NCBI GenBank assembly: GCA_013399875.1
Contig: VXAZ01009309.1
Location: forward strand, 2,152,386 to 2,216,385
Direction of reading: 5' to 3'
Length of the DNA: 64,000 nucleotides
From: Gymnorhina tibicen
Taxonomy: Eukaryota; Chordata; Aves; Passeriformes; Artamidae
The number at the start of each line of letters is the position of its first letter. The first letter of the stretch is position 1. The translations under genes were made by a program, and so were the position numbers. This document shows, one piece after another, positions 33,871 to 45,862 of this stretch. The notes beneath the pieces were generated by a model that worked only from the letters and a program-made list of their open reading frames with translations, was not told the DNA's origin and did no database searches.

Positions 33871-36800
33871 CTGCAAGAGGCTCAAGCACTTACCTGCATG
33901 GTGCTGGGAGCTGTCCCTGCAGCAGGGGCTCTCTGGGCAGTTTCTCCTGGCAGTGGCTGTATCTGGGTCTGCAGGATCCAGTTACTGCCCGGTACCTGCA
34001 GCCTGTGCCTTCCACCTCACCTGCCTGGGCGGAGGAAAGATGATCCCGGGGGCTGATCGTGTTGCAGCCACATAAAATACGAAGCAAACAAAACCCTGGC
34101 CTTTCCCTTTATTAATTTCTGACACTGAGGAATAAGTGAAGCAAATGCTGGGGCTCACTTGGTGAAAGGAATCCCTGGTACTGTTGTGGGTCTGTTCTTG
34201 ATCTGCTGCTTTGCTGCTGGCCCTGGGGGCTGTGTTTTTCACAGCTGTGCCATTGTGGAGTTTGGTTCCCCAATCTGGGGCAGTTGACCCCTGTGCTGAG
34301 CACTCTGCATCTCCTGAGCTGGAGCTTCGGGGCGTGAGCTTGTGGGTTTGCCTTGTGTGGGGTTGTGGAGGACACCCCAAGGCCGGGCTGGCTCCAGCAC
34401 GTGGGGCTCTGCCCCTGCACAGGCTGTGCCTTGGGCTGCTCCGGAGCCTCCGCGTGTTGCTGTTGGCTCGGCCGCGGCCGTGCCGGAGCTGACGGGGCTG
34501 GGGAGCCGCGGGGGCCTGGAAGTGCTGCAGGGGGAAGTGCCAAAGACACCACAAACAGGATGGAGGTGTCAGCAGGGGAGAGTTGGCTTTGGCAGCGGGG
34601 CCACGGAGCGCTGAGGGGAGAGGGGTTTGTGGGTCCCCAGCGGCGCCCTGGGAGGGCAGGGAAGGGTTGGGTGATGGCAGCGCTGCTGTTTGAGGGGTAG
34701 GTTGAGGTGGGGGGTGTCAGCCTCGTGGGAACTCCAGCCTCCATGGGAGAGTGGGGAGATGATGATTCCTTTTCAGTTTTGAAAAGATTTCTCAGAGGTC
34801 AGGGTGCGTTTCTGTTCTGCGTCCTCGGGTGAAAGGAGAACACAGCACTGCTGTGGTTTGTCTTGGCTGGACCATTGCAAGGCTCCCTGGAGCATCCTTA
34901 GGGCAGCCTGGATTAGCCCAATGTCCCAGGGAGATGGAGAAGAGCTTTGATTTCTGCCATGAGGGGTGCAGGGTTAATCCCCAGCTCTGGCTGAGCTGCT
35001 CAGCTCTCCCAGCTGTGTTGATAGAGGGAACAGAGGAATTACAGAAGAAACCAGGTTCCCAAAATCTGCTCACAGCTTGGAAGTGCATCTTACCCCACTG
35101 AAAAACCCCCAAACGCAGTGTGCAAGTCCCAGTGTGGATTTCTGCTTTAGGCTCTCCAAAAAGAGGGAAAACTTCCCCAGAGCTTGTGTGTCAGCTGGGA
35201 CACAGCTTCACCCGGCCCAGCCTCGCACTCTGCAGTCCTCACAGAAGTTGTGCTTTGAAGCTGGGTGAGCTGTCAGCACGGGAAGTGTCAGTTAAATGTG
35301 TGCCCTGAAATAAAAGGCTAATAGGGAAATATTTTTCATGCACAGTAATATAGCCCTGCAGCTCCACATACCCACTCTGGGGAAAAAAAAAATCCTTCTT
35401 TGAAGATATTCTGTCTCCAGCTAAATCATTTAATCAGCAAGTAAATACCAGCGTTTGAAACCTCTTACATTAAAAATTGAGTATCTTTAGAATAATAAAA
35501 TAATTATAATACTAAGCCCCACATGTGTATCATCCCTGGTGCAATTAGGCCCAGCGTGGTGCTGGCAGCACTGCTGAAGTCATTCCTTTAGCGCTGCTCT
35601 GTGGTGGCAGCAGCAACTTTGATACCAAGTACAGAAAATTAACACTCCCCAAGCCCAGCCAGGGCACAGGCAGCTCTTGGATGTGGGTTTTTATTTATCC
35701 ACAGAGCCTGGTGGATTCCCACTGGGAGAAAGATGAGGAACAGCAAGGCAAAGACTGCTGAAAATAACTGAGTCCCTCAGCTGCAGGAGGTTTGCCTGGG
35801 GTCGATCCCTCCGTGGCCTGTAAACCCAGGTTTCAGGCAGCCACAACGCCCAGCAGCTCCTGGTGACCTTATCTCACTTTTCAGATGAGTGAAGTGGAGC
35901 TCATTTGGGGAAATCCTCGCCCCCCGGGGAGATCCAAGAGTTTGCTGGAGAAGAGTGAATTCAGGACCCTGGAATGGCTGAAGTTAGGTCAGTGGGGGTA
36001 GGAACGCTGTTCCTACAGCTGCACTGAGACCCCGCACAGTCCTGGGGGTGCAAGTTATGCAATCAGCCAGGAGAGCAGGTCTTCCTGAGCCACAGGGCTG
36101 GAATTCGCTTTCTGTGGGATGTTTTCACATTTTCCTCAAATTTTATGTCCAAGCAAACCTCATTACAGGAGCAGGGATGTAACGCTGTGGGCAACTTGAG
36201 CTGTGGGCAACTTGACCTGTCCTAAAGCTGTGAGTGTTCAGACTGAAGGATGTTTGGGTTTGATTTTTTGGAGAGGACGTGTTTCGTGATACCCAAAGAT
36301 CAAAGCAAAGCTGCCAGGAGGGTGGTGGGAGATGCTGTTGAGCAGGAGGAGCCTGGGAGAGGCAGTGGGGGCTGCAGGGGAGCAGCCGAACCTGCAGCTC
36401 CTTAAAACATCTCCTAAAGTCTCCTGGCTTCCCTCCCAGTGCTGGGAACATTTGGAAGGGGGAGCAGAGCCTGGCTTCCCTCAGCTCTGCCTGACTTCAC
36501 TCCGTGAAAATGCGAGGGCTTTGGATGACGCACCGTTCTCAGGGATGGAGCAGGAGAGGGCGGATGGATGGGACTGATGGGGAAAATCCGGTGAAAGTTG
36601 GGCTTCCCGATACAAATTTGTTCAAATGTAAAAGCTCGAGCTCAGCCTGCCCTAGCTGTCCTTCTCTGCAGGGTGGACACCCCTCTCCATGCCCACCACG
36701 CCACCCCTGCTCTCGGGCTCTTCCCAAAAGCCAGGTTGATTCCCACAGGCACGTTTTCAAATTCTCACTTGCTGCCTCCTGCTCAGAGACAGGTGAGAAC

Positions 36801-39800
36801 CCCTCCGTGGAACCCACCTGGCACAACATCCCTTTCCACGAGGCGTTCCCTGTGCCCTCCCGGATTCACTTGTCTTATCCTAAGGCTCGGAGATGCCCCT
36901 TGTCACCCCAGCAGTCCCCAGCCAGGATGTTCTGTGAACACAAAGCACTCCCAGGTCTCCAAAGTGTTTTGGATGCTGCACCAAGGATCCCCTTTATTCC
37001 AAGCTGCCTTTTGCAGTGTTTCACCAGCACACACAGACCTGAGAGCACGAGGGGCTGCGGAGGGACCTGTCTGGTTTTTAATAACAGCATCAGTTGCAAT
37101 AAGTGGAGATGGTTGTTTAGGTCTTAGTCACCTAATAGCAATGTTTGTGCTCGAAGACATGATTCAGCTCTTGCAGGCACTTCCTCACCTTACATCCTCT
37201 GTGGGGTTTGGGAAATGATGGAAGAAGAGGCTTTGTAAGAGTTCCACAGCATGAGTTTCGCTTGTTACTTGATATTTAATGTCCCTTTGGGTATTAAATA
37301 GGAGTAGAAAACTGAAAACCAAGCCAAGCTGAGCACTGGCACAGCAGACAAACAGCTCTGTGGCTCCCGGTGTGCAGGTGAAGGTGTCTTTGCTTCTGAT
37401 TTAAAGGCTCGGCTGATGAGACTAAAACCCTGTTTTTATAGCCAAGTTTCCTGCATTCTTCTTTTTTCTTTGCATTTCTTCTCACCAGTCTAGGAGTTAC
37501 AGAGCTCTTTCCTTTTTTATGGTATGTTTGATTATTCCTTCTTGAGATTAATGACAGCTTTGACAACTCCCCACCTCTGTATTCCTAGATAACGACAGCC
37601 TCAACCCCCTGTGTGTTCTGCAAGTGCTGTGTTCAGCCTCTGCAACACTGAGTTAAACATGAGCCGAGTGGAAAGAGCACAAACTTCCGTGAAATGTTGA
37701 GTGGTGAGGCCACAGGGCCAAGGAGGTTCCCCAAGTGGTTTCCCTGCCAAGATGTCAACCTGACGGAGAAGTTGCATATTTTGCAGTGGAGCAGAAGTTT
37801 CCCTGTTGTTATTAATTCTCAGAGCGTGCCTTGTGAGTTGCTTTTTTGATGTTTTTTTGGTGTTTTTTGCCTCACCCTTTCATTCCCTGCAGCCAGTCTG
37901 GGGCTGTATTTGTGCCGGGCAAATGGAGATTCACAAGAAATTCATTTGACACGCACAACATCCGCAGCGTCCGAGCCTCCACTCGGGCTCTGCTTTGATT
38001 AAATTCCGTCCACACTCCGACAACATTTCCAGCTGGGAGCAGATCCGGTGTTGCCATTCCCGACTCCGTGGCTGCTCTGCAGCACTGGGCATTTCTCCTG
38101 GGAGAAATGGGAGAAATTTCAGCTGGAACATTTCTCCTGGGCACCTCACCTTGCCCTGGGGTGAGGGGGTCCCTGAGTGTCTGTGACGCACCCGAAAAGG
38201 CGAAGCTTCCCCAAGGTCATGGGGGGAAACAGGAGCAGGGTGCAGCTCTTGGGGCTTAAGCGATGCTCCTGCCCGTCCCCTCCAGGCGCTGGATGGATCC
38301 AGCTGTGCTCCCGCTGGTGCCCCAGGGCTGGGGAGGGGCTGCAGCCCCCCAGCCATGGCCAAGGCTCCCGCTGGTTGGGCCGTCCCCATCGCCCTCCTGG
38401 CAGGGGGTTATTGGGGAACTGGAGCAGGACAGAGACCCCCCTGACACGGATCCCTGGAGCCCTGTGGGTTGCTGTGGATGATGTGCTCTGCAGAAAGGAC
38501 TTTCTCTCTCTCTCGCCTCTGACTCATCCCACTGTTGCCTCCCACAGGTTTATTTATTGTTCTCCCAGACACAGGAACAGCGGAGTTGAGTCTCCCTGCC
38601 CTGTGCCAGGCCCCTCCTCGGGCAGCTGGGCTGGGATCTGTCGGAGCAGCCGGGCCTTCCCCTGCACTCATCCCTTGGGGGGTCTCAGACCCGGGGTTTG
38701 CCTTCCCCAGGAGCCCTGCACGAGCCCCCCCCGTGCTGCTCCGGAGAGCTGTTCACACTCAGAACCCGGCCCTGGAAACGGCACTCGGGCCGTGCCCGTT
38801 CCCGGCTGTGCTGTTCATTCCATGCCCAGGCGGAAGGCAGCCTCTTGGAGTGTGTGCTCCCCTGCTCTGGGGTGCAGCAGGAATGTCGGGGTGCTGAAGG
38901 GGCTCCCCGGCACAGCTGTCGGGACTGAGGGAGTCGAGAGGAGGAGGACGGTCCCATAGTCGGCACATGAAATCCTGATTAATTGTATTTTGTGTTAATG
39001 GCTCCTGGGAAATGAGGACTTGTAGCATCAGTGGCATTCTGGGGAGTGCTGCAGCTGGAGGCAGGCAGGACCCGTTCAGCCCCTTGCACCCAAAATTCTG
39101 AACGATGCCTTTGCTGAGAGCACTGCCCTGCCTTCCCCTGCCTTCCCCCCTTGGCTTTGGGGATGCAGGGAATTGCCCCATGCTGGAGCTGGGAGCAGTC
39201 CCCAGGACAAGGACTCTTTCCTAAGGCAGGGTGCCACCAGGTCGCTCAGCTTGTCCCTGTGGTGCCCTGAGCAGCTGCCCTGGTCCGTGGTGGGACTGGG
39301 GTGGCACCAGTCCCACTCTGCTGCTCAAGCTCCAGCATTCGGATAGGGATGTTCCCTTCTTCTGGCTCTTTCTTTTTCATTTCTCATTTCTCTCAGCATC
39401 TAACTGGAACTGTTTTAAATAATTCCTCCCCCACGCCTGTGTTATCACCCAGCATGTCAATACGGCTTCTGTGCCACCCACCCCTCTCCTCCCGGAGCTG
39501 CACGGCAACGTTTTGCACCAGATAATGTGAGGCAATTAGTGAATGGAGAATAACCTTCCCACTTAAAAGCAGCATGGGCAGGGAAGCATCACACGGGTGG
39601 ATTGCACGGGGAGTATTAATTGCTTTTCTCTCCAGTGACTCCCAGTGTGGGAGAGTCCATATGGAGAGAGAGGAGGAGGAAGAGATGCTGCGGGAGAAAC
39701 AAAGTCTCCGGTCCTGGCGAGAAGCGTAAAGCCCAGCGCATCCGAGCGGGGGCACTTCCCTCTGGATCCGGGGGCTGTGGCACAGCGGGGGCCGCGGCAT

Positions 39801-40722
39801 CCACCGTGTGCCGATGGATCACACGAGCCCGGGAGCGGCGGCTGAGTGCGAGGGTGGGGTATCCCGGGGCCAGCGGGACTGGGAGCTGCCGGAGAGAAAC
39901 CATAGCTCTGGAAGCAGCGGGATGCCAGCGTGCATGGTGTCACCCTCCCCTGGGTGTGACTGAAGGGGTGTGTTGGGTGACTGAGGTGGCAGAGGCGCGT
40001 TGCACAAGGCACAGGGGCTGTGCGGCCGCTGCGTTTGTGTGGGAGCAATTCCTTTATTGGGGTATCTGCTCGTCCGTGCAGCTCTGGGGTCCCGCAAAAC
40101 GGCACCACAGCGAACTCCGCAGCGCCCCCACAACGGCCTGGGCTCGGAAGGAAAAAAGAAAAAGGAAGCAAAGAGGAGAGGAGTGTACCCGAGCTGGGGC
40201 AGAGAGACCCCCGGGCCCCGCTGCCCCACGGCCGCCCCTGCCGTGTGCCGGGGGTGCCCAGAGGCCGCTCCCTTTGCAGCCGCTCACATCTGGCCCCCGG
40301 CCAGGGGACGGTTTTTGGGGCACTTCACGTTTGGCCGCATCATTACTGGTGGCACCTCCCGACTCCTGGCACATGGGGCTGAACTCGGAGGGGAGAGAAG
40401 GCACCTTGGAGCCCATCCCGTTAACCCTTTCCTGGAGGCCGCCGGTTCGTTTCCAGGCTGCCCACGCTGTGCCTGGGCTCGGGGCCATTCCTCAGCGGGG
40501 CCGTGTTATTGCAGCAGGGCCCCCCGGGAAGATCAACGCTCCCGGCCCGGCCGCGCAGCACGGCACAGGAATTCCCGCGGCTTGGCCGCGCTGTTTGCTT
40601 TAGGCACAACCCCGAGGCGCGGCAGCGCTCAACACAAATATTTGTGTGGGTAGTAAAAAAGAAAAACAAACAAAAACCCAAATTAAAAAATAAAAGGAAA
40701 TTAAAAAGAAAAGAAAAAAACA

Positions 40723-40799
40723 GGAAAGGAAAGGAAAGGAAAGGAAAGGGGAAGGGGAAGGGGAAAGGGAAGGGGAAAGGAAAGGAAAGGAAAGGAAAG
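40723..40799 (+). repeat. GGAAA/GGGGAA pentamer-hexamer repeat beside the KCNT1 gap
   Basis: Starts as (AAAGG)n, changes to GGGGAA and GGGAAA units in the middle (about 40747-40776), then returns to (AAAGG)n. All bases are purines. The G-rich core has at least four runs of three or more G separated by two to three A, the spacing expected of a G-quadruplex former. It ends 17 bases before a 456-base assembly gap. Confidence 0.9.
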
Positions 40800-40816
40800 A
40801 AAAAGACAGGCAAGGA

Positions 40817-41272
40817 NNNNNNNNNNNNNNNNNNNNNNNNNNNNNNNNNNNNNNNNNNNNNNNNNNNNNNNNNNNNNNNNNNNNNNNNNNNNNNNNNNNN
40901 NNNNNNNNNNNNNNNNNNNNNNNNNNNNNNNNNNNNNNNNNNNNNNNNNNNNNNNNNNNNNNNNNNNNNNNNNNNNNNNNNNNNNNNNNNNNNNNNNNNN
41001 NNNNNNNNNNNNNNNNNNNNNNNNNNNNNNNNNNNNNNNNNNNNNNNNNNNNNNNNNNNNNNNNNNNNNNNNNNNNNNNNNNNNNNNNNNNNNNNNNNNN
41101 NNNNNNNNNNNNNNNNNNNNNNNNNNNNNNNNNNNNNNNNNNNNNNNNNNNNNNNNNNNNNNNNNNNNNNNNNNNNNNNNNNNNNNNNNNNNNNNNNNNN
41201 NNNNNNNNNNNNNNNNNNNNNNNNNNNNNNNNNNNNNNNNNNNNNNNNNNNNNNNNNNNNNNNNNNNNNNNN
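40817..41272. other. Assembly gap (456 N) at the KCNT1 promoter
   Basis: 456 unknown bases between the purine repeat and the GC-rich 5' end of KCNT1 coding exon 1. The core promoter and 5'UTR probably lie in it. Confidence 0.95.
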
Positions 41273-41347
41273 CCCGCGCCCCCGGCAGCGCGGGGCGCCC
41301 ATGCTCTGCCCCGCCTCGCCGCTCCGGGCCCCCGCGCCGCTGCGCCG
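41273..41347 (+). promoter_or_regulatory. KCNT1: KCNT1 5'UTR / CpG island edge
   Basis: The 75 bases between the gap and the chosen start codon are almost entirely G and C, as in a CpG-island 5'UTR. An ATG at 41301 is out of frame with the coding exon and opens a short upstream frame, which could dampen translation if transcribed. Confidence 0.5.
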
Positions 41348-41478
41348 ATGCCGTTCTCGGGCGAGGAGCGGAGCCTGCAGGGGATCTACAAACCGGCGGG
41401 GCCGGCGGAGGGGCGGCCGGTCTGCTCCGAGTGCTACACCAACCGCTCCTTCGTCTACGACGATGGCAGCGCCCACAG
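41348..41478 (+). CDS. KCNT1: KCNT1 (Slack) coding exon 1
   Basis: Sodium-activated potassium channel subunit, neuronal plasma membrane. This exon encodes the start of the cytoplasmic N-terminus. The ATG at 41348 gives MPFSGEERSLQGIY and the frame continues to CYTNRSFVYDDGSAHR, ending in phase 2 before donor GTACCG (41479). The tail parallels the long human N-terminal isoform as I remember it, which also begins MP and contains GYTNRTFEFDDG. The first 28 or so residues diverge. Its continuation is the exon at about 54269-54388, 12.8 kb away. The exon is short and identified by resemblance to one recalled isoform, so the gene assignment depends mainly on the second exon. Confidence 0.8.
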
Positions 41479-44400
41479 GTACCGGGGCTGCGGGGCTGGG
41501 GAGGGTCCCCAGGTCGCGGGGAGCCACGGGGCTGCGGGAGCGCGGAGCTCCCGGTGCAGCCGGGGGAGCCCCTTCCCCTCCCGGGGGGAGCAGGGCGCGG
41601 CCGGCGGGAGCCCCGTTCCCCGTCCCCACCGCTCTCCCCGTGCCCCGAGCCCGCAGGAAAGTTTCTGCGGCACTTCCAGGCCTGGCTGGGGTCCCTGCGA
41701 GTGCCCCTGTGGGCACAGCACCTGGGGAATGGGGCAGTCGGGAGCTGCCTGCGTTCGGGGAAGGGGTTCTTGGACACCCCCGAGCAGTCACATCCTTCAC
41801 GGGAAGAGGGTCGATGCTGTCCCTCTGTGGGGCCCAGCCCGGAGCGAGGCTATGCTCCGGGGTGTGAGGGCGAGGCAGTGTTTGGCTGAGCCCTGGAGCC
41901 ACCCCAAAGCCGAGGGGCTGAAATACACACAGGGAAAAGCTACATTCCCGCAGGTGCTGCCCAGCCCCTGCCCCAGCCTGGGGCTGGTTTTATGCCAGAG
42001 TTCCAGTGTCCAGTGTGATGGAGGGGCTGCTGTGAGAGGGGAAGAGCTGCTTGAGGAGATCAGGGGGACTCAGTGCCACCATCCTCTTGTGCCTGGCGGC
42101 TGCAGCTGTTTCTCACAGTGGTCCTTGCTGAAGTATCCTGGTTTTTCCTGGTAAATGCTGTGTGTTATCTTGGTTCTGATTAAATTTACTGGTGTGGCTC
42201 TTCTGACTGTCACACTCATAAAATGCCAGCTGAAATGTGCAGATATGAATTGTGTGTATCAATTCACACTTGGCAGATAAGGACCTTGGCTGAGTTTGTG
42301 CCCTGGGCTGCCCAGCTGGGGTTTTCTGTGTCTTCATCTCCTTGCCATGATTTAGGGAAACAATCTTTTATTCCTAAAGACCTAAATGAAAGAGAATAAA
42401 CAGCCTGTTTTCTAACTCTCAGTACATTGCCACTGACTGGGTAATTAATAAATCCTTGAATATTGTTTTTTAGGGTTGGTTTGAATTGGTTTTTAGGGTT
42501 TAGTCCCTCATCATTACCCGCCACTGTCCTCTCTGTCAGGCGCCTCAGGACCCCCTAACTCTGGATAACACCTTTTGGTTACTTTGGGCACAGCAAGGTG
42601 GCTGTGGAGCACAGTGCTTTCCCCAAACCCCAAAACTGCCTCATTTTGCAGCTGTGCTCGGAGTGTCTGCAGAAATGACACCCTTGAGGAGGCTGTTGAA
42701 TGTGTCTGTGTGTTTGTGAGGATCAGAGATCGGGTTGGAGATGACAGCTCCTGGAGGTTTCCAACTCCAGCATTAGGGGAAGATGAGGAGCCGCTCCTCA
42801 TTACTGACACTGCAACCCTGCCCGGGGTCATTTATCCTCATCTCCTGCACTACGAAATCCTTGCCCCAACATCCTCCCTCCTGTCTCCTTCAATCCGAGT
42901 AGAGGAGGTCTGCTTCCCAATTATTGTTCTACAGCTCGATGTGTTTCTAACCCCCTCAGGCTCCGGAGAGGTTGGAATGCCATCGCTTTCCACGGCTTGT
43001 CTTGCCTGCCCTTGTGCTCAGCCCTTTGCTGCCCTTCTGCAGATATTAAACAAGCTGCTCGGAGCCCTCAGGACTCGGCAGCTCCCCCAGCTCCAGCTCG
43101 CAGCAGACTGGTCTCTGATGCACTTTTTCAGAGCTGATCAGCTGAAGAAGCAGAAAAGGGCTGTTCCAGACAGGCTGAGGAGAAAAGGCAGGAGCAGGCA
43201 GGGAGCGCCATTAGACGATCCCAGGGGCCCCCGGCCGATTTGCTGTTTGCTTCCCTCTTCTGCAGCTTGGGCTGGGGGCACAAATCCCGCCAGTGGATGA
43301 TCATCCACGTTTAACCACCCGCTATCGCTCAGCCTCTGCCGGCTACAAGAGTTTCTTCCTCACCTCCCGTGGGTTTCCCCTCCTCTCCAGGCTGCTGTGG
43401 GGCTTCAGCACAGTCCCTGGAGTCCAACACCATCTCCTTGTCTCCTCTCTTTGCTTGCAGGTGTGATGGCAGACAGGCAGAGCTGTCACCAGAGGTGTGG
43501 GTGAGGGGTGTGAGAGCCAGGATAGAGCAGCAAAGATGTAGAACACGTTCACTGAACCTTCTGCTGAATGTTCAAGGCACCTCAGCTGGGCTGGCCCCAC
43601 TGAAATAAATAGAAAACTCAATTATCCCCTCACTTAGCAAATCTGGAGGTGGCTTAAAAGCTGTTAATGAGAAATTCCATCTTCTCGGTTGTGTGGAAAT
43701 GTCTGTGAGCCTCCTCCTGGCCCTCCTTCTAATGGGATAACGGTCCCAGAAGTCCCTCCCAGGTGGAAAGCAAGGGGTTAATTGTGAAAGCGCTCGAGAG
43801 TTTGTTTGGAGAGTAAATACACATTTCTGGCACCCAGAGGGTACAAAGAGCCTAAATTTTACTTTCCTACCTCGTGGGAAATCTGGGTAAATGTTTGCAC
43901 AAGGATCCAGCCTGTCACTTTGGGGAGCTCAGGCTTTCCTCCGGCCAGCGGCTCCGCTTCCTCCGCCTTGCCCATGTAAGGGCACCGCGGGCACGAGTGA
44001 TGGATGAGCGGCCAGATGGAAGGACTCACACAAAAATATCCTGCCAGAGCCAGGGGGCCGGCGGGAGAGGCAGGGGTGGGCGGGAGGAGGCTTGGATTTC
44101 CCATCCCCTGCCTCCTGCTCCTATGGCTCGTCTGAGAGGGAAGAGCTGGAAGAAGGCGGCGCACGCGGGGCTACCTGGAGCAGCTGCTTAGGAAGGTCAT
44201 GGCTTTGCGTTAGACGTACGTGGCTTCTCTCGGGTCTGCTCCAAATGGCTCTTTTGGGGGATCTGTGTGGCTGCTGCTGTTCGTATCCGAGTAAACAGCC
44301 CGTGGGAGCAGGGGTCTGGGTGCTGTGCCCCGGGTTTGGGAGCGGGATGTGGAGGGAAGGTGGCTCCCGGCTGCTCCAGTGCAAGTGGCAGGGAAGCTGA

Positions 44401-45647
44401 GGATGGGGGCTGGACAGCAGCAGCCAGACAGACTCGGGATGTGCCTATGGAATGTCAGCTCCAGAGGGCTTGGTTTGGCAGGCGCTGTGCTGCAGTGGGG
44501 TCTGTCCTCAGCCCCAGCTGGCCGGGCAGCCAGGACAGGGTTTTTGGCCCCAGAAATCACAGCAAGATTTGGAGCGGTGGCAGCGAGGTTAAAAATGCTG
44601 ATAGGCACCTCCTGCCACTCTGGTCAAAGCCTCTGCCTGAGCCCAAAGGCAGGAGAAAAGGAAAAAGCATTGATTAAATGGGATTCTTGCTAAGTGTGAG
44701 CACTCATCCAGGCCCAGGATGGCTCTTCCATGGCTTCTCCTGCCAATCTTTAGACGTATCCAAGGAACTGTCTCAGTTTAGCACAGGGATGGTCCCTGCA
44801 GCTGACAGCCTCTTGTTGTCTCTTAAGTTTTCAATTTTCTGGAAACGAATGAGAAGATGCTTCTTTGGCAGAGCTTGCACTGAACCAGACTCTGGAGCTA
44901 ATTCCTAATCAGTTCCTGCAGGCGAGATTACCAGCTTGGACATTTCTCAGCTTCCAGAAACTCAGCCTTGTGGATTGCAGCAACTGTTGCTTTGGCTGCC
45001 CATGGGCATCCGGGCCTTGCTGTTCCAGGAGAAATTGCAATAGGGAGCCATAAAACCGCAGGGCCGAACTCCCTGTGTTTTCAGAGTGTTTATGGAGCAG
45101 GGATAGGATGGAGTTCTGCTCTCGTTTTCCTCAGATGGTTAGGAAAGGGAAGTGTGAGGCCCTGCACTGCTGCAGGGGAGCACCCACCAGCACACCTGGC
45201 TCAGTGGGAAGAGGTTTTGGGACCCTTCCCCACTATTCTGCTCCAAAAAGGACCCCCAGTGTGCTGGATGTCCTCCTTAGGAACTGCCCTTGGGCTCTGG
45301 CACGGCCGTGTCACCCTTCAGTGGAGAACAGCAAAGTAGGTCACTGCCTGTGCTCAGGGCTCTTTCTGCTCTGCAAAAATATTTACAGCATCTATTTGAA
45401 TCCTCCCAATTCTCCCGCAGTGACCTCTCCCTGACCCCCACGCCTGGTTCCCGAGTGCTGCACGCAATTTGTTTTGGAGCCTGTTAACGTTTCTCTTGCA
45501 TCCCTGCCAGGCTGGGCTGGAGTGTGGAACATCTCATTCATCCTTCTCATGAATAAAACCAGGCCAAGAGCCAGGCGAGCTCTGAGCACAGGTGCCTCTG
45601 GCCTGGTGTCCTCTGGAAGTGACAGAAACTGCAGGAGGGGAAGTTTA

Positions 45648-45862
45648 GATGGGATCTTAGGAAGAAATCCTTCCCTGGGAGGGTGGGGAGGCCCTGGCAC
45701 AGGGTGCCCAGAGAAGCTGTGGCTGCCCCTGGATCCCTGGAAGTTTCCAAGGCCAGGCTGGACAGGGCTTGGAGCAGCCTGGGACAGTGGAAGGTGTCCC
45801 TGCCTGTGGGAATGAGATGGGCTTTAGGGTTTTGTGCCACCCAAACCATTGTGTGATTCTGT
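45648..45862 (+). mobile_element. CR1 LINE 3'-end fragment, longest copy
   Basis: Sense CR1 tail with 'aggaagaaatccttccctgg', 'ggccctggcacagggtgccc', 'agagaagctgtggctgcccc', 'ggccaggctggacagggctt' and 'ggagcagcctgggacagtgg'. It ends near 'aaccattgtgtgattctgtg'. The 3' terminal ATTCTRTG repeat of CR1 is recognisable. No coding capacity. Confidence 0.93.

Larger units (their letters stand above)
33378..40816. other. Region between B3GALT9 and KCNT1 without recognised coding exons
   Basis: It contains a CR1 fragment (33773-33870), a CpG-rich patch at about 34450-34530 that could be the promoter or first exon of B3GALT9 on the minus strand, and increasingly GC-rich sequence from about 39700 toward the KCNT1 gap. 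Open frames overlap in several phases and show no domain. A B3GALT9 5' exon carrying the ATG should be here but could not be identified. Confidence 0.4.

Noticed and set aside
33378..41347. Search for FBXW2 or MEGF9, the next genes in the human order
   Set aside because: No exon of an F-box/WD or EGF-repeat protein is visible between B3GALT9 and KCNT1.
40421..41902. Open frames of about 360-490 residues across 40.4-41.9 kb
   Set aside because: Same gap artefact (456 N); the ends are Lys/Gly or Phe/Pro repeats from the purine array.
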